Positions 1-9,217 of a DNA stretch of 64,000 nucleotides are shown here, one piece after another. The DNA comes from Cyanobacteria bacterium FACHB-502 (GTDB lineage Bacteria > Cyanobacteriota > Cyanobacteriia > Elainellales > Elainellaceae). The notes beneath the pieces are model-generated. The model ran no database searches, was not told where the DNA came from, and was given only the letters and a program-made list of their open reading frames with translations. The translations under genes were made by a program, and so were the position numbers. The stretch covers positions 248,001 to 312,000 of the forward strand of contig JACJNZ010000039.1 in NCBI GenBank assembly GCA_014695325.1. Direction: 5' to 3'. How positions within the stretch are numbered: position 1 is the first letter of the stretch; every line of letters begins with the position of its first letter.

Positions 1-127
1 GCAGGGAACGCCCAGTTTCTAAAATTTGCTGCTCAAGCTGTGAATTCAGCAGCGTTGTGGTTTGCAGGTTTGTCAGTGCCTGTTCTAGCACTGCCCTTGC
101 TTGAGTAACAAACTCTTCTGATGTCAT
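1..127 (-). CDS. Hypothetical protein, N-terminal 42 codons (runs off window start)
   Basis: An open frame on the minus strand begins with ATG at 127 and stays open to base 1. The visible 42 residues start MTSEEFVTQARAVLEQ and are rich in Gln, Leu and Thr with heptad-like spacing, so a helical or coiled-coil protein is likely. It lies downstream of the cdv3-like gene in the same orientation, about 130 bases away, and may be co-transcribed with it. I do not recognise the family, and the rest of the gene is outside the window. Confidence 0.5.
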   Translation of the reverse strand, partial: MTSEEFVTQARAVLEQALTNLQTTTLLNSQLEQQILETGRSL

Positions 128-258
128 ATTTGGGTTCTAAGCTTGACAATCTCAGGGAACTCTGTATTTACAGTCTAGCCTCTGCATTAATCCAGCAGAA
201 TTGAGGAAAACCCGCAATCGCGAATGAAGTTTTGATGGATTAAAGCAGAAAGAGTGAC

Positions 259-969
259 CTAGTAACGTGAAGCTGGGGGAAAGCGGTTGGCAGAATAGCT
301 GTCACTCGCTGGATTTGAGGTTCCGCCCGAAATCTGCTGCCGTCCGTTCCGCACCACCCGCATCATTTCGTTGAGCTGCTGTTCCATATCGCGCAAGACG
401 CGGTCGGCATAGTCGTCTGCCCCGCGCTGAATTTCTTCGCACTCTGCCAGAGCCATGCGCTGAAGGTCTTCTAGCTCTTGCTGGGCACGTCGTCGGATCT
501 GTTCTATATCGGCGATCGTCTGCTGCTGCATGGAGTCACATTCCTGCTGCACCTGCTGTCGGATTCGCTGTGCCTCAAGCTCTGCCTGCCGGATAATGCC
601 CATTTCATCCAGAATCTGGGCGGCTCGCTGCTGAGCGGCTTCAATAATTTCCTCGGCATACTGCTCTGCATCCAGCAGCACTTCCTCTTTGTGCAGCAAT
701 AGCTCGGTGGCTTCCTGAAAAGCTCCGGGCAAACTGAGCCGCACCAGATCAAGCTGATCGAGCAACTGCTCTTCGTCCACCAGCGTCCGCCGGCTGAGCG
801 GAATTCGGGGACTGTCGAGAATGATTTCTTCTAGCCTGTTTAGCTCGCGCTGAATGTCTACTCCATTGAGTCGTACCCCTTCCCGGTGGCTGGGCTGCTG
901 GTTCCCAGAGTGGCTACCGTTCGAGGCTCTGCGGTCGGGGCTGGGGCGATCGGAGTTTTGGCGAAGCAT
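259..969 (-). CDS. DivIVA-like coiled-coil cell division protein (Cdv3-like)
   Basis: This 236-residue protein has a variable, polar N-terminus (about residues 1-35), a conserved-looking segment [19 protein letters not shown] near 41-59, and a long Gln/Glu/Arg-rich coiled coil from about 85 to 210. The layout resembles the cyanobacterial DivIVA-like protein Cdv3, a cytoplasmic factor linked to FtsZ-ring assembly, and also F-type ATPase subunit b stalks, which share only the coiled coil. The ATG at 969 lies inside coaD, giving a 112-base overlap. I see no later in-frame ATG or GTG before the conserved part, so this start is the best available. The coiled coil is certain; the Cdv3 assignment is by resemblance. 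Confidence 0.6.
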   Translation of the reverse strand: MLRQNSDRPSPDRRASNGSHSGNQQPSHREGVRLNGVDIQRELNRLEEIILDSPRIPLSRRTLVDEEQLLDQLDLVRLSLPGAFQEATELLLHKEEVLLDAEQYAEEIIEAAQQRAAQILDEMGIIRQAELEAQRIRQQVQQECDSMQQQTIADIEQIRRRAQQELEDLQRMALAECEEIQRGADDYADRVLRDMEQQLNEMMRVVRNGRQQISGGTSNPASDSYSANRFPPASRY

Positions 970-1430
970 TGGTACAGATCCAGGGCGACAGGAGGGGGAA
1001 CAAGATGGTCTATGGGTCCGCCGAAGCGGGCGATTTCTTTGACAACACTGCTGCTGAGAAAGCTATATTCCGGGTCAGTGGTGAGGAAAACGGTTTCAAT
1101 CTCGGCGGAGAGGGTTTTGTTGGTGTGTGCCATTTGCAGTTCCATCTCAAAGTCGGACACGGCCCGCAGCCCTCGCAGGAGGACTTGTGCCTGGCGCATT
1201 CTGGCATAGGTGACGGCTAAACCCTCGAAGTGATCAATCTCCAGGTTGGGTAAGTGCTGGGTCGATCGCCGAATTTGGTCAGTGCGCTGCTCTACCGGAA
1301 ATAAAGGGGCTTTATTCGGGTTGCGAAACACGACCACAATCACCTGTTCAAAGAGCCGACAGCCCCGCTCGATGATATTCAGATGACCGCGTGTAATCGG
1401 ATCAAAACTGCCGGGATAAATTGCGATCAC
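858..1430 (-). CDS. coaD: Phosphopantetheine adenylyltransferase
   Basis: CoaD transfers AMP from ATP to 4'-phosphopantetheine, the penultimate step of coenzyme A synthesis, in the cytosol. The start is the GTG at 1430, which places the nucleotidyltransferase motif [12 protein letters not shown] at residues 5-16, as in the family; the frame is open further upstream but that part is not CoaD-like. The SSSVVKE motif is at 126-132. The protein has 190 residues against about 160 usual. The extra tail (from about 157, Ala/Pro/Thr-rich) lies in the region that also encodes the start of the downstream division gene. The function is secure; the tail is probably dispensable. Confidence 0.93.
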   Translation of the reverse strand: MIAIYPGSFDPITRGHLNIIERGCRLFEQVIVVVFRNPNKAPLFPVEQRTDQIRRSTQHLPNLEIDHFEGLAVTYARMRQAQVLLRGLRAVSDFEMELQMAHTNKTLSAEIETVFLTTDPEYSFLSSSVVKEIARFGGPIDHLVPPPVALDLYQCFAKTPIAPAPTAEPRTVATLGTSSPATGKGYDSME

Positions 1431-1657
1431 AAGCCACACGTGCAAAGTAAAGGACAGCAGCGAAAGATACGAAGCAAGAACCAATGAGGGAGAATCCAAA
1501 GAAATCAAGGCGTTTACCGCCAGGATCGTCTAGCTTTCCTCAAGGCGATTATATCGAACAGCTTCGGAATCATCACGGGCAATTTTGGGACTCAGGCATA
1601 GGTTTCACGGCGGCTCAACGCTTCAGGGAACGATCGGACCGGAGCGATCGAAGCAAC

Positions 1658-2518
1658 CTACAGAATTTGGCGGCGCAAAAACGGCAGCAGCACCTCGTTT
1701 ACTCTCTCGTGCCAGTCCTCCTGCGGGTAATGCCCGACTTCTTCCAGCTTGACAAGCTCAGCATCCGCTACTTGCTGCCTCAGCGTTTCAGCCAAACTAA
1801 ACGGTAACCACGGGTCGCGCATTCCCCAGGCGATTAGGGTGGGCTGTTTCCAGTCTGCAAAGCCCTTTTCGATTTCTGCCATGGCCTCCGCCAAGTGTAG
1901 ATTTTGCACCGTGACAAATAGCGATCGACCCGCCGCTGAACTTTTTAGAAACGGACGACGATACACATCCAGATCTTTATCCTCAACCCGATAACCGCCA
2001 CCGCCCTCCAAAGTGCGATCGACCAGAAGCGGGTCTTGGGTCATCATTTCGCCCACCAGGGGAATTCCAAGCTGGCGTATTTTCCAGGGAAGTTTTGCCG
2101 CCGTACCGATTGGCGTATTCAAAATTGCTAGCCGTTCGATCCGATTGGGATGACGCAGCGCGTACTGTAACCCCACCGACCCCACAAAACCTTGCACCAC
2201 CAGCGAACAGCGGTCGATCGCTAGTGCATCCAAAAAATCTCCCAGGGCAGTGACATAGGCATCCGGCGTGTAGGCAAAGTCGCGGCGATCGGGCTGAGCG
2301 GAAAAACCAGAGCCAATCCAATCGGGGGCAATCGAGCGAAACCCTTGTTCTGCCAGGGCAGGCATAACATTGCGCCAGCTATAGCTTTGAGCGGGAATGC
2401 CATGCAGTAAAACGACAGGCGGTTTGTCTCTGGGATTGAGAGGGTCAGACGATCGATAAAACCATTTCAGCTTGCCGACTTCGATCTGATTTTCCTGAGC
2501 GTTCTTTGCCATGACCAT
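1658..2518 (-). CDS. Alpha/beta hydrolase fold protein lacking a recognisable nucleophile
   Basis: This 286-residue protein has the alpha/beta hydrolase layout of haloalkane dehalogenase or epoxide hydrolase relatives: an oxyanion-hole HGIPAQSYSW motif at 39-48, a DWIGSGFS strand-loop at 66-73, a likely acid Asp235 in GMRDPWLP, and the catalytic-type His263 in VGHYPQED. At the nucleophile elbow, where GxSxG or HDWG is expected, it reads LVVQGFVGSVG (106-116), with no Ser, Asp or Cys in the elbow. It may therefore be non-hydrolytic or use another mechanism. The start could be ATG 2518 or ATG 2512, and no clear ribosome-binding site decides between them. The substrate is unknown. Confidence 0.8.
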   Translation of the reverse strand: MVMAKNAQENQIEVGKLKWFYRSSDPLNPRDKPPVVLLHGIPAQSYSWRNVMPALAEQGFRSIAPDWIGSGFSAQPDRRDFAYTPDAYVTALGDFLDALAIDRCSLVVQGFVGSVGLQYALRHPNRIERLAILNTPIGTAAKLPWKIRQLGIPLVGEMMTQDPLLVDRTLEGGGGYRVEDKDLDVYRRPFLKSSAAGRSLFVTVQNLHLAEAMAEIEKGFADWKQPTLIAWGMRDPWLPFSLAETLRQQVADAELVKLEEVGHYPQEDWHERVNEVLLPFLRRQIL

Positions 2519-2858
2519 ATGGTTAAAGCGGTTTTTAAGTGTGTCTTATTGTTGCCTGAGCGTATCGCGGAATGGGGCTGAGGACAAGTGAGGAGTGGAT
2601 GGGCAAGGAGATGCAGTGGTAGTACTTTGAGGCTTTGGGGGGCTTTGGGTTTGTGGAGGCGATCCTAGTAACAAGTCAGAGGATTTGGGAATTATTAAGT
2701 TTTGTATCTGAATGCAATTCTGTAACTTTAAATACAGAATGTCTGCTATATTAAGTTAAGAGGCAGGGCATCACTGCTCTGTCTCCAGGAAATGAATCCT
2801 GAAAAAATAATTCCTAAAGAACCTAAGCGTAAACCTAGTAGAAACGGAGTGCCCTGCA
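2519..2858. other. Intergenic region with a degenerate G-rich repeat
   Basis: This gap of about 340 bases separates the hydrolase gene from the small gene at 2859. It contains a G-rich stretch near 2620-2655 with the word ACTTTGAGG and runs of G, similar to repeats elsewhere in the window. An AT-rich segment at about 2690-2760 probably contains the promoter of the small gene. No other gene is evident. Confidence 0.4.
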
Positions 2859-3032
2859 ATGTCTACTCGTGATCAAGCTCGTGCCCTAATGATGCGCCAT
2901 CATCATCAAGTGAAGAATCGACAGCAATCGATGCTGAGCCGCTCTGCCGAAGAAATTGGGATGGATGCTGAAGCGATCCAAAATCATAGCCACATCCAGG
3001 GAAAGCCCCTCGGTTCGCTGAGAAACGAATAA
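2859..3032 (+). CDS. Conserved-looking small protein, 57 residues, His-rich N-terminus
   Basis: This ORF of 57 codons plus stop starts MSTRDQARALMMRHHHQVKN. A GGAG Shine-Dalgarno element lies about 10 bases before the ATG, and an AT-rich promoter-like region precedes it. The protein is hydrophilic, with a His triplet at 14-16 and paired acidic residues at 31-32. It resembles small unannotated cyanobacterial proteins with the same opening, but I cannot name a function. The coding call rests on the ribosome-binding site, the codon use and this remembered resemblance. It stands alone, upstream of the cyclophilin gene in the same orientation. Confidence 0.7.
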   Translation: MSTRDQARALMMRHHHQVKNRQQSMLSRSAEEIGMDAEAIQNHSHIQGKPLGSLRNE

Positions 3033-3307
3033 TTTAGCTTTTTTCCGTTCTACGGGTTTTTGTCCGATTGAACATTGCAAGTCGATTGGTACTGAAATTT
3101 CACACTCGAATATCACAACTGACCTGAGGGCGTTTTCTAGCAGAGAACGTCCTTTTCTTTACATTTCTTCTCTGCTCGACGTGCTAAAGATTGGCGTAAA
3201 CTAGGAACCTCACGGCTTTATCGTGAATGACTATCGTGGACGAAGGAAATCAGGAGCGTACCGCAAGTGTCGCGATGTAGCCTTCGCCCCATTACCGAGG
3301 AATAATC

Positions 3308-3727
3308 ATGACTCGCGCCATCATGGAAACGGACAAGGGAACTATCAATCTGGAACTGTTTGACCAGGATGCTCCCAATACCGTCAAGAATTTTGTCGAT
3401 TTATCTGAAAAGGGCTTTTATGACGGGCTGACCTTTCACCGAGTCATCTCCGACTTTATGATTCAGGGGGGCTGTCCGAAAGGGGATGGTCGTGGTGGTC
3501 CTGGCTATCAAATCAAGTGTGAAATCAACCCCAATAAGCATCTTGCAGGCAGCCTATCGATGGCTCATGCCGGACGTGACACCGGGGGCAGCCAGTTCTT
3601 TATCTGCCATTCGCCGCAGCCGCACCTGGACGGAGTGCATACGGTTTTTGGCAAAACGGAGAATATGGATGTGGTCAATGCCATTCGGCAGGGCGACAAG
3701 ATTCGTTCGGTCAAGATCGAGCCGTAA
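3308..3727 (+). CDS. Peptidyl-prolyl cis-trans isomerase, cyclophilin type
   Basis: This compact 139-residue cyclophilin catalyses proline isomerisation during protein folding. The family signature is clear: [13 protein letters not shown] at about 43-55 with the catalytic Arg after Phe-His, then [15 protein letters not shown] at about 84-98, and [10 protein letters not shown] near 106-115. There is no signal peptide, so it is cytoplasmic. A GAGG ribosome-binding site sits just before the ATG. The preceding 270 bases contain no further gene, so it probably has its own promoter. A long inverted repeat follows the stop codon. Confidence 0.95.
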   Translation: MTRAIMETDKGTINLELFDQDAPNTVKNFVDLSEKGFYDGLTFHRVISDFMIQGGCPKGDGRGGPGYQIKCEINPNKHLAGSLSMAHAGRDTGGSQFFICHSPQPHLDGVHTVFGKTENMDVVNAIRQGDKIRSVKIEP

Positions 3728-3760
3728 CGATCGAAGCGTTGAATAAAGCTGGGACTAAAC

Positions 3761-3828
3761 GGGGACGATCGCCTTCTATCAGGAAAACAAGCCTCGATCA
3801 ATCAAGGCCGATAGAAGACGATCGCCCC
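3761..3828. repeat. Long near-perfect inverted repeat between ppi and argJ
   Basis: The left arm (3761-3780) and right arm (3810-3828) are complementary over about 19 positions apart from small mismatches. Both arms contain a CGATCG core and the word CTTCTATC or its complement. The loop itself contains GCCT and AGGC arms that can pair. No U-run follows, so it is not a typical intrinsic terminator. It may be a transcript-stabilising hairpin, a bidirectional terminator or a small mobile repeat. Confidence 0.75.
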
Positions 3829-3991
3829 ACTGCATCTATGGGATTGATGCATCCTGGCTAGCAGGTCAACCATCAGGGACAGGTAGCTTTGGGAACAGAG
3901 CGAAATCGAAGTGCGTTTTAGGGCTACGCGTCGGATTGCGCTTTTTTCCTGAGGCCAGGTCGAGCAAAGGCAGAGCAAAGGGAAGTTGAGC

Positions 3992-5233
3992 ATGGCAGAT
4001 TGGCATGAGATTGAGGGTGGCGTGACTGCACCAAAGGGCTTCCGGGCAGCAGGAATTGTCGCTGGGCTAAAGCCTTCAGGCGCACCGGATTTGGCATTGA
4101 TTTTGTCTGAGGTGGACGCGATCGCCGCGGGTGTGTTCACCACCAGTCAAGTCCGTGCTGCTCCGGTTGATTTCTGCCGTCAACAGCTTCAGACGAAACC
4201 TGTGGCGCGGGCGATTCTGTGTAATGCCGGTCAGGCAAACGCGGCAACGGGAACTCAGGGCTGGCTTGATGCTCAGGAAAGTGCAATGCTGCTAGCTCAG
4301 TCGCTGAATATTGCGTCCGATCTGGTGCTGGTGGCTTCAACGGGCGTGATCGGTCAGCGAATTAAGATGGATGCACTGCGGGCAGGCATTCCCAAACTAG
4401 TCGAGGCGGCTAGCGAAACGGGGTCTGATGCCGCAGCACGGGCGATCGTCACAACGGATCTGGTGACAAAATCGATCGCCTTAGAAACCACTTTGGAGCA
4501 CCGTCCGGTCAGAATTGGCGGCATCTGTAAAGGGTCGGGCATGATTCACCCCAATATGGCAACACTGCTGGCGTTTGTCACCTGCGATGCAGCAATCTCC
4601 CCCCATCTCTGGCAGCAGATGGTCAGCCGTGCTGCTGACAAAAGCTTTAACCAGATCACGGTAGACGGCGACACCAGTACGAATGATTGCCTCATTGCCC
4701 TGGCAAATGGTGCATCCCGCACACCTGCCATTACCGAGCCGGGAGCCGATGCAGACAAACTAGAAGCTGCTTTGACTGAAGTTTGCATTCGCCTGGCAAA
4801 GTCGATCGCTCGCGATGGTGAGGGCGCGACCTGCCTGCTTGAAGTGCGCGTCTCCGGAGCGACTGATGATGAGTCTGCTCGCCTGATTGCACGAACGATC
4901 GCCGGGTCTTCCCTGTTCAAGTCAGCAGTCTTTGGGCGCGATCCGAACTGGGGGAGAATTGCGGCGGCAGCAGGACGGGCAGGTGTTCCTTTTGAGCAGG
5001 GTGATTTGCGGGTGCAGTTAGGCAACTTTTTGCTGATGGATCAGGGTCAGCCTTTGCCGTTCGATCGTCCTGCTGCCAGTGCTTATATGAAGCAGGCGGC
5101 TCAGGGAGAATATTTGAAAGGCGATACCGTGTTAGTCTCGGTCAGTGTCGGAGAGGGTCAGGGGTCGGGCGTTGCTTGGGGCTGTGACTTGAGCTATGAC
5201 TATGTGAAGATTAATGCGGAGTACACGACTTAG
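3992..5233 (+). CDS. argJ: Arginine biosynthesis bifunctional protein ArgJ
   Basis: ArgJ moves the acetyl group from N-acetylornithine to glutamate and, in bifunctional forms, also makes N-acetylglutamate from acetyl-CoA, driving the cyclic arginine pathway. The frame encodes 413 residues from the ATG at 3992, preceded by a GGAAG ribosome-binding site. The autoproteolysis site is seen in GMIHPNMATLLAF, where Thr191 would become the N-terminal nucleophile of the beta chain. The oxyanion-hole STG motif is near 116-118, and the C-terminal motif FGRDPNWGRI is present. Whether the acetyl-CoA activity is retained cannot be read from sequence alone. Confidence 0.96.
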   Translation: MADWHEIEGGVTAPKGFRAAGIVAGLKPSGAPDLALILSEVDAIAAGVFTTSQVRAAPVDFCRQQLQTKPVARAILCNAGQANAATGTQGWLDAQESAMLLAQSLNIASDLVLVASTGVIGQRIKMDALRAGIPKLVEAASETGSDAAARAIVTTDLVTKSIALETTLEHRPVRIGGICKGSGMIHPNMATLLAFVTCDAAISPHLWQQMVSRAADKSFNQITVDGDTSTNDCLIALANGASRTPAITEPGADADKLEAALTEVCIRLAKSIARDGEGATCLLEVRVSGATDDESARLIARTIAGSSLFKSAVFGRDPNWGRIAAAAGRAGVPFEQGDLRVQLGNFLLMDQGQPLPFDRPAASAYMKQAAQGEYLKGDTVLVSVSVGEGQGSGVAWGCDLSYDYVKINAEYTT

Positions 5234-5437
5234 GGGAGTAGGAAAGTAGGGGCGTCTTGAAGCGATCGAGTTTCCAAACCTGGATAACTTCGCTTCAGGC
5301 GTTGCTGCTTTGTTAAGGTGAGATGAATTGAGCGATTGCCTGATGTGAAGTAAGTTCTCCGCCCGGTTCAACCCTCTTGTCCGGCAAATTCTCGATCGTT
5401 CATGATGGACCAGGATCGAATCGACGGAGGTTATCGT

Positions 5438-5794
5438 GTGAAAAACGGTTTAATTGCGCTGCTTGTGATTGCAGGGGGATTCTTCGTCACCAATCCTGAG
5501 AAGCCCACCTATGTAGACTATGCCTCTGTCCGATTTGCTGAGACAGCCACCGAAGCCATCTGCCGATCGCCTCAACTTCCTGGCTGGGCACGATCAATCA
5601 CAAGCTCCATGCAAGAAGTTTGTCGAGGGACAGTAGAAACGGGGACTAATTTCGGCAAGGAACCGCTCCAGAACTTTATTAACGGCATTACCGAACACCA
5701 AAATTTCCTTCTATTTAGCACCTACACCACAAAGTTTCCGGGACGAACGGTTAAAACGGTCGGCGTTCTAGGCAACTTCTTCCCGCTTCAATAG
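5438..5794 (+). CDS. DUF4359 family protein, membrane-anchored or exported
   Basis: I place the start at GTG 5438 because a perfect GGAGG lies seven bases upstream; the frame is also open from an ATG at 5402. The resulting 118-residue protein opens with a hydrophobic segment (NGLIALLVIAGGFFVTNP), a signal peptide or membrane anchor. A soluble domain with two Cys and an NPEKPTYVDYAS motif follows, typical of DUF4359. The function is unknown; these are small exported cyanobacterial proteins. It is convergent with ribF, with only about 35 bases between the stops. Confidence 0.75.
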   Translation: MKNGLIALLVIAGGFFVTNPEKPTYVDYASVRFAETATEAICRSPQLPGWARSITSSMQEVCRGTVETGTNFGKEPLQNFINGITEHQNFLLFSTYTTKFPGRTVKTVGVLGNFFPLQ

Positions 5795-5828
5795 GAATTC
5801 AATCAAACTTTCACCACTCATCGGCTCA

Positions 5829-6821
5829 CTAGGCCACTGCAACCTGCGCCGCCAAACAGTCCTGCTGAATTTGCGCCTTCAAGTCTTCAAGCGAGGCGAA
5901 TTTTTGCTCAGGACGGAGGAATCGATCGAGGGCAACGGTCAACGTCTTGCCGTATAAATCCCCTGACCAGCTGAGTATATGCACCTCGATCGTCTGCTGC
6001 TGCCCCGACACGGTAGGACGATGACCAATATTCATCACGCCGCGAATTGGCTGAACAGTCACTCCAGAAACCCAGACGCTGTAAACGCCCCGACAGGGAA
6101 TAAATTTGTCATCTGGAACCTGCAAGTTTGCAGTCGGAAAGCCGATCGTCCGTCCAAGCTGCTGTCCCTGCACGACCTGCCCCATCAACTTATAGGGTCT
6201 GCCAAGCAATCGATTCGCTTTTTGTGGATCTCCTGCCGTGAGGGCTTCCCGAATCGCAGAACTGCTAATCCGTTCGTCATCGTTGCAATAAAGCGGCACG
6301 ATCTCAACCGGAATCCCAAACTGGGCGGCAATGCTCTGAAGATCGATCGCCGTTCCGGCACGTTTAGAACCAAAACAGAAATTCTGTCCGACACTAACCT
6401 GCTGTGCTTGCAGCGACTCAACCAGAATTATTCTGACAAAAGCGTCTGGGGTTAAACTGGATAACGCCTCATTAAACGGCAGTAAAACAAGCTGCTTCAC
6501 CCCAAGCGACCGCAAAGCCTGAGTTTTTTCTTCTAGGGGAGTGAGGAGAGGGCGAGATGTACCGGTAAAAAACTGGCGCGGATGCGGGTGAAACGTGACA
6601 ACCGTAGGGAGCGGTTTGGGTTGCTCTACGGATGCGGACTGTTCTTCCAAGAGGAACCGATAGGAATCTGACGAATCACTACCTCGATCAACGCCATCAG
6701 AAATTGTGTGCCCTAGAACTGGCTCAATCACCTTCTGATGCCCCCGGTGAATGCCGTCAAAGTTTCCTAAAGCAACACGAGTTGGAGTTTTAGCGGTTGT
6801 TAAAGAAGAAGTAATCCACAC
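5829..6821 (-). CDS. ribF: Bifunctional riboflavin kinase / FAD synthetase
   Basis: RibF phosphorylates riboflavin to FMN and adenylates FMN to FAD. The 330-residue protein has the N-terminal nucleotidyltransferase motif GNFDGIHRGH near 18-27, an ISSSAIREAL motif near 186-195, and the C-terminal flavokinase motif GFPTANL near 226-232. The start is a GTG at 6821. About 30 extra residues around 45-65 look like a low-complexity insertion before the PTVVTFHPHP strand. The gene is alone on its strand between a convergent DUF4359 gene and an upstream MBL hydrolase, about 100 bases apart. Confidence 0.95.
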   Translation of the reverse strand: MWITSSLTTAKTPTRVALGNFDGIHRGHQKVIEPVLGHTISDGVDRGSDSSDSYRFLLEEQSASVEQPKPLPTVVTFHPHPRQFFTGTSRPLLTPLEEKTQALRSLGVKQLVLLPFNEALSSLTPDAFVRIILVESLQAQQVSVGQNFCFGSKRAGTAIDLQSIAAQFGIPVEIVPLYCNDDERISSSAIREALTAGDPQKANRLLGRPYKLMGQVVQGQQLGRTIGFPTANLQVPDDKFIPCRGVYSVWVSGVTVQPIRGVMNIGHRPTVSGQQQTIEVHILSWSGDLYGKTLTVALDRFLRPEQKFASLEDLKAQIQQDCLAAQVAVA

Positions 6822-6921
6822 GCTTTACATTTTGACACAATCTGGCAATCACAGAAAACTAAACGTCGATCGCGTTAGCGTTACGACAACAAATGAATCA
6901 GAAAACCAAACGTCGATCGGC

Positions 6922-7836
6922 TCAAGCGGATACTTCTGCTTCTGAATATTGATCAGCAAAGGAGTGATAGGCAGGGGCAGTGAGCTGATTTACCAGATCG
7001 ATCGTCAACCCTTCCCAGGCAACAATGCTGTTGGGGAACTGTCGGGCGGTGTCTTCGCGCACTTGATCCATAAAATTATCATCGTGCAGCGGATCGTGAT
7101 GGAAAATCACTAGTTTTTTGACGGAGGCTGCTTTAGCGATTTTGACCGCTTCTTGCCAGGTGGAGTGTCCCCAACCTACTTTGCCCGACCGCGGATGGTG
7201 GTATTCCTCATCGGTGTAAGTTGCATCATAAATCAGCAAATCTGCTTCGCGTGCCAGGTGCAGCACGTGTTCATCCATTCGATCGGGAAAATGCTCAGTG
7301 TCAGTAATGTAAGCAACGGCGTAGTTTTGCCAGTTCACTCGATAGCCAATCGCTTCTCCGGGATGGTTGAGCAGGGCAGTTTCAACCATAATATTCTCTA
7401 ACGCAACTGAATCGCCCACTTCCAGATCGTGAAACTTGAGATCAGCCCCCATCACCTGAAGCGGTACAGGAAAGTTGGGATGGAGCATTTGATCGGTGAG
7501 TCGCTGTTCGATGGTGGAGCCGTTAGGCGCGATCGCTCCATAGATGTGAAAGCGGTTGCCCTTGACAAAAGCAGGCACAAAAAAGGGAAAGCCCTGAATG
7601 TGATCCCAATGGGAATGAGTGAAAAACAGATGGGCAGCGATCGGCATTTCTGGCAACAGGGCTTGTCCTAATACCCGAAGACCCGTTCCGCCATCGAAGA
7701 TTAGCAAATTATCGCCCACTCGCATCTCGACGCAGGAAGTATTGCCACCATAGCGAACGGTTCCAGACCCTGGACAAGCAATGCTTCCTCTCACACCCCA
7801 GAAGCGGACTGTAAATCGATGTGAACTGTTAGTCAT
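6922..7836 (-). CDS. Metallo-beta-lactamase fold hydrolase
   Basis: This 304-residue cytoplasmic protein begins with FWGVRGSIACPG and RYGGNTSCVE, followed by the zinc-binding THSHWDHIQG motif near residues 74-83. Further ligands are likely His in LNHPGE, Asp in YITDTEH, and His in IFHHDP. This organisation resembles PhnP/RNase Z-like MBL phosphodiesterases. Some cyanobacterial and proteobacterial relatives sit beside signalling genes, but nothing here points to a substrate. It is monocistronic or possibly co-transcribed with ribF, 100 bases downstream. Confidence 0.88.
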   Translation of the reverse strand: MTNSSHRFTVRFWGVRGSIACPGSGTVRYGGNTSCVEMRVGDNLLIFDGGTGLRVLGQALLPEMPIAAHLFFTHSHWDHIQGFPFFVPAFVKGNRFHIYGAIAPNGSTIEQRLTDQMLHPNFPVPLQVMGADLKFHDLEVGDSVALENIMVETALLNHPGEAIGYRVNWQNYAVAYITDTEHFPDRMDEHVLHLAREADLLIYDATYTDEEYHHPRSGKVGWGHSTWQEAVKIAKAASVKKLVIFHHDPLHDDNFMDQVREDTARQFPNSIVAWEGLTIDLVNQLTAPAYHSFADQYSEAEVSA

Positions 7837-8254
7837 GCGTTTTTGTGCCAGATTTCACGAGCCTCAGTAAGTTCATCCCTGCCGAATCGATTGACAATCA
7901 CGGTGAGGGTCGACCGCCACTTCTCATCCCAACTACTTCATCCTAGCCGTCAATTAGGCGAACCCGGTATATCGTGCTGTTCAGTGTCATCAACAGGATT
8001 CGTTTTTGCTGGTACAGCACCCTTACTTTAGTCTGCCCATCACTTCAGTCTGTCCATCAGCGTTAGTCTGCCCAGAACGAGGTCGTAAAACGCCGATCAA
8101 AACACTTGACTACTGAGAAATTCTTGGGCAAAATCTGCACTTTGCTCTAGTCTAGTCTGTGATCCCTTTCATTTTGCAATCTTTTATAGATTTTTTAGAC
8201 TGCTCCGGTTCGGTAAATCGCCTTCAGGGCAACGAAAAATGTGAGGGTTAAGCG
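7837..8254. other. Intergenic region with short direct repeats
   Basis: This gap of about 420 bases separates surE from the MBL gene on the same strand. Around 8030-8075 the word AGTCTGCCCA or AGTCTGTCCA occurs three times in slightly varied form. A T-rich stretch at 8170-8200 lies just after surE. No coding frame, tRNA or clear terminator was recognised. Confidence 0.4.
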
Positions 8255-9100
8255 TTATGACGGAGGGAAGTTGAGATGCCAATCGCGCAGGTTGACTAAT
8301 CCTGAAGCACAGGTCAAGTTGTATTGCAGGGGCGTCACGGTGATGCAGTTGTGCCGAATTGCCTCCACGTCCGTTAAGGTTTGATGATACCAATCTAAGT
8401 TAGAGCCGAATGCCTCTAGCTTTGCCAGCTCGATCGCCGCTAGCTCCGTTTCATCAACATCTTCCAGCAGCTCACCCGCAAGCCAGTAATAGGTTTTGCC
8501 GCGTGGGTCTACCCGCTTCTCAAACTGATCCACATAGCGACGCACTCCCTGACGAGTCACGGCAACGCCCGCAATTTTCTCAGCCGGAACCGCAGGTACG
8601 TTGACATTCAGCAACATCAGGTGGGGCAACGGCTGTTTTTCCAGCAGACTGACCAGGGTTTGAGCAAAGTCGGCGGCGGGCTGAAAGTCTTTTACGGTAA
8701 AGCTCGTGAGGCTAAACGCAACGCTGGGAATTCCCTCGATTACACCTTCCATCGCGGCAGAAACGGTTCCAGAATACAGCACGTCTGTGCCTAGATTAGA
8801 CCCGTGATTAATGCCAGACAGTACCATTTCAGGTGGATTATCCAGCAGTGCTCCTAGTGCCAGCTTTACGCAGTCCGAAGGCGTGCCAGAGCAAGCCCAG
8901 GCAGCGATCGAAGGATGAAACCCACTTTCGACTCGTTCTGCTCGAATGGGTTGGTGGAGGGTAAGCCCGTGTCCGGTTGCCGATCGCTCTCGATCGGGCG
9001 AAACAACGGTTATTTCATGTCCGGCCGCTGCCAGGGTGTTTGCCAGCGTGCGAATTCCCAGCGAGAAAACACCGTCGTCGTTGCTAATTAAAAGCTTCAT
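8255..9100 (-). CDS. surE: 5'/3'-nucleotidase SurE
   Basis: SurE dephosphorylates nucleoside monophosphates and is associated with stress survival. The 281-residue protein opens with the SNDDG metal site (Asp8, Asp9). Further metal ligands are Ser40 in [11 protein letters not shown] and Asn98 in SGINHGSN, in the order expected for the family. The C-terminal part, with a [13 protein letters not shown] stretch and a typical threonine-rich end (ITVTPLQ), also fits. There is no signal peptide, so it is cytoplasmic. It stands alone, with a convergent-free neighbourhood on both sides. Confidence 0.95.
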   Translation of the reverse strand: MKLLISNDDGVFSLGIRTLANTLAAAGHEITVVSPDRERSATGHGLTLHQPIRAERVESGFHPSIAAWACSGTPSDCVKLALGALLDNPPEMVLSGINHGSNLGTDVLYSGTVSAAMEGVIEGIPSVAFSLTSFTVKDFQPAADFAQTLVSLLEKQPLPHLMLLNVNVPAVPAEKIAGVAVTRQGVRRYVDQFEKRVDPRGKTYYWLAGELLEDVDETELAAIELAKLEAFGSNLDWYHQTLTDVEAIRHNCITVTPLQYNLTCASGLVNLRDWHLNFPPS

Positions 9101-9217
9101 GCCAGTCTCAGTCAGACAGCATTCAGTGCTGCGGTTAACTCCAGATCTAGTTTAGAGAGTTGAGCGATCGAGTGAACAGAGCTGGAATTATTTCTGACCG
9201 GAACTCTGTTCCTACCG

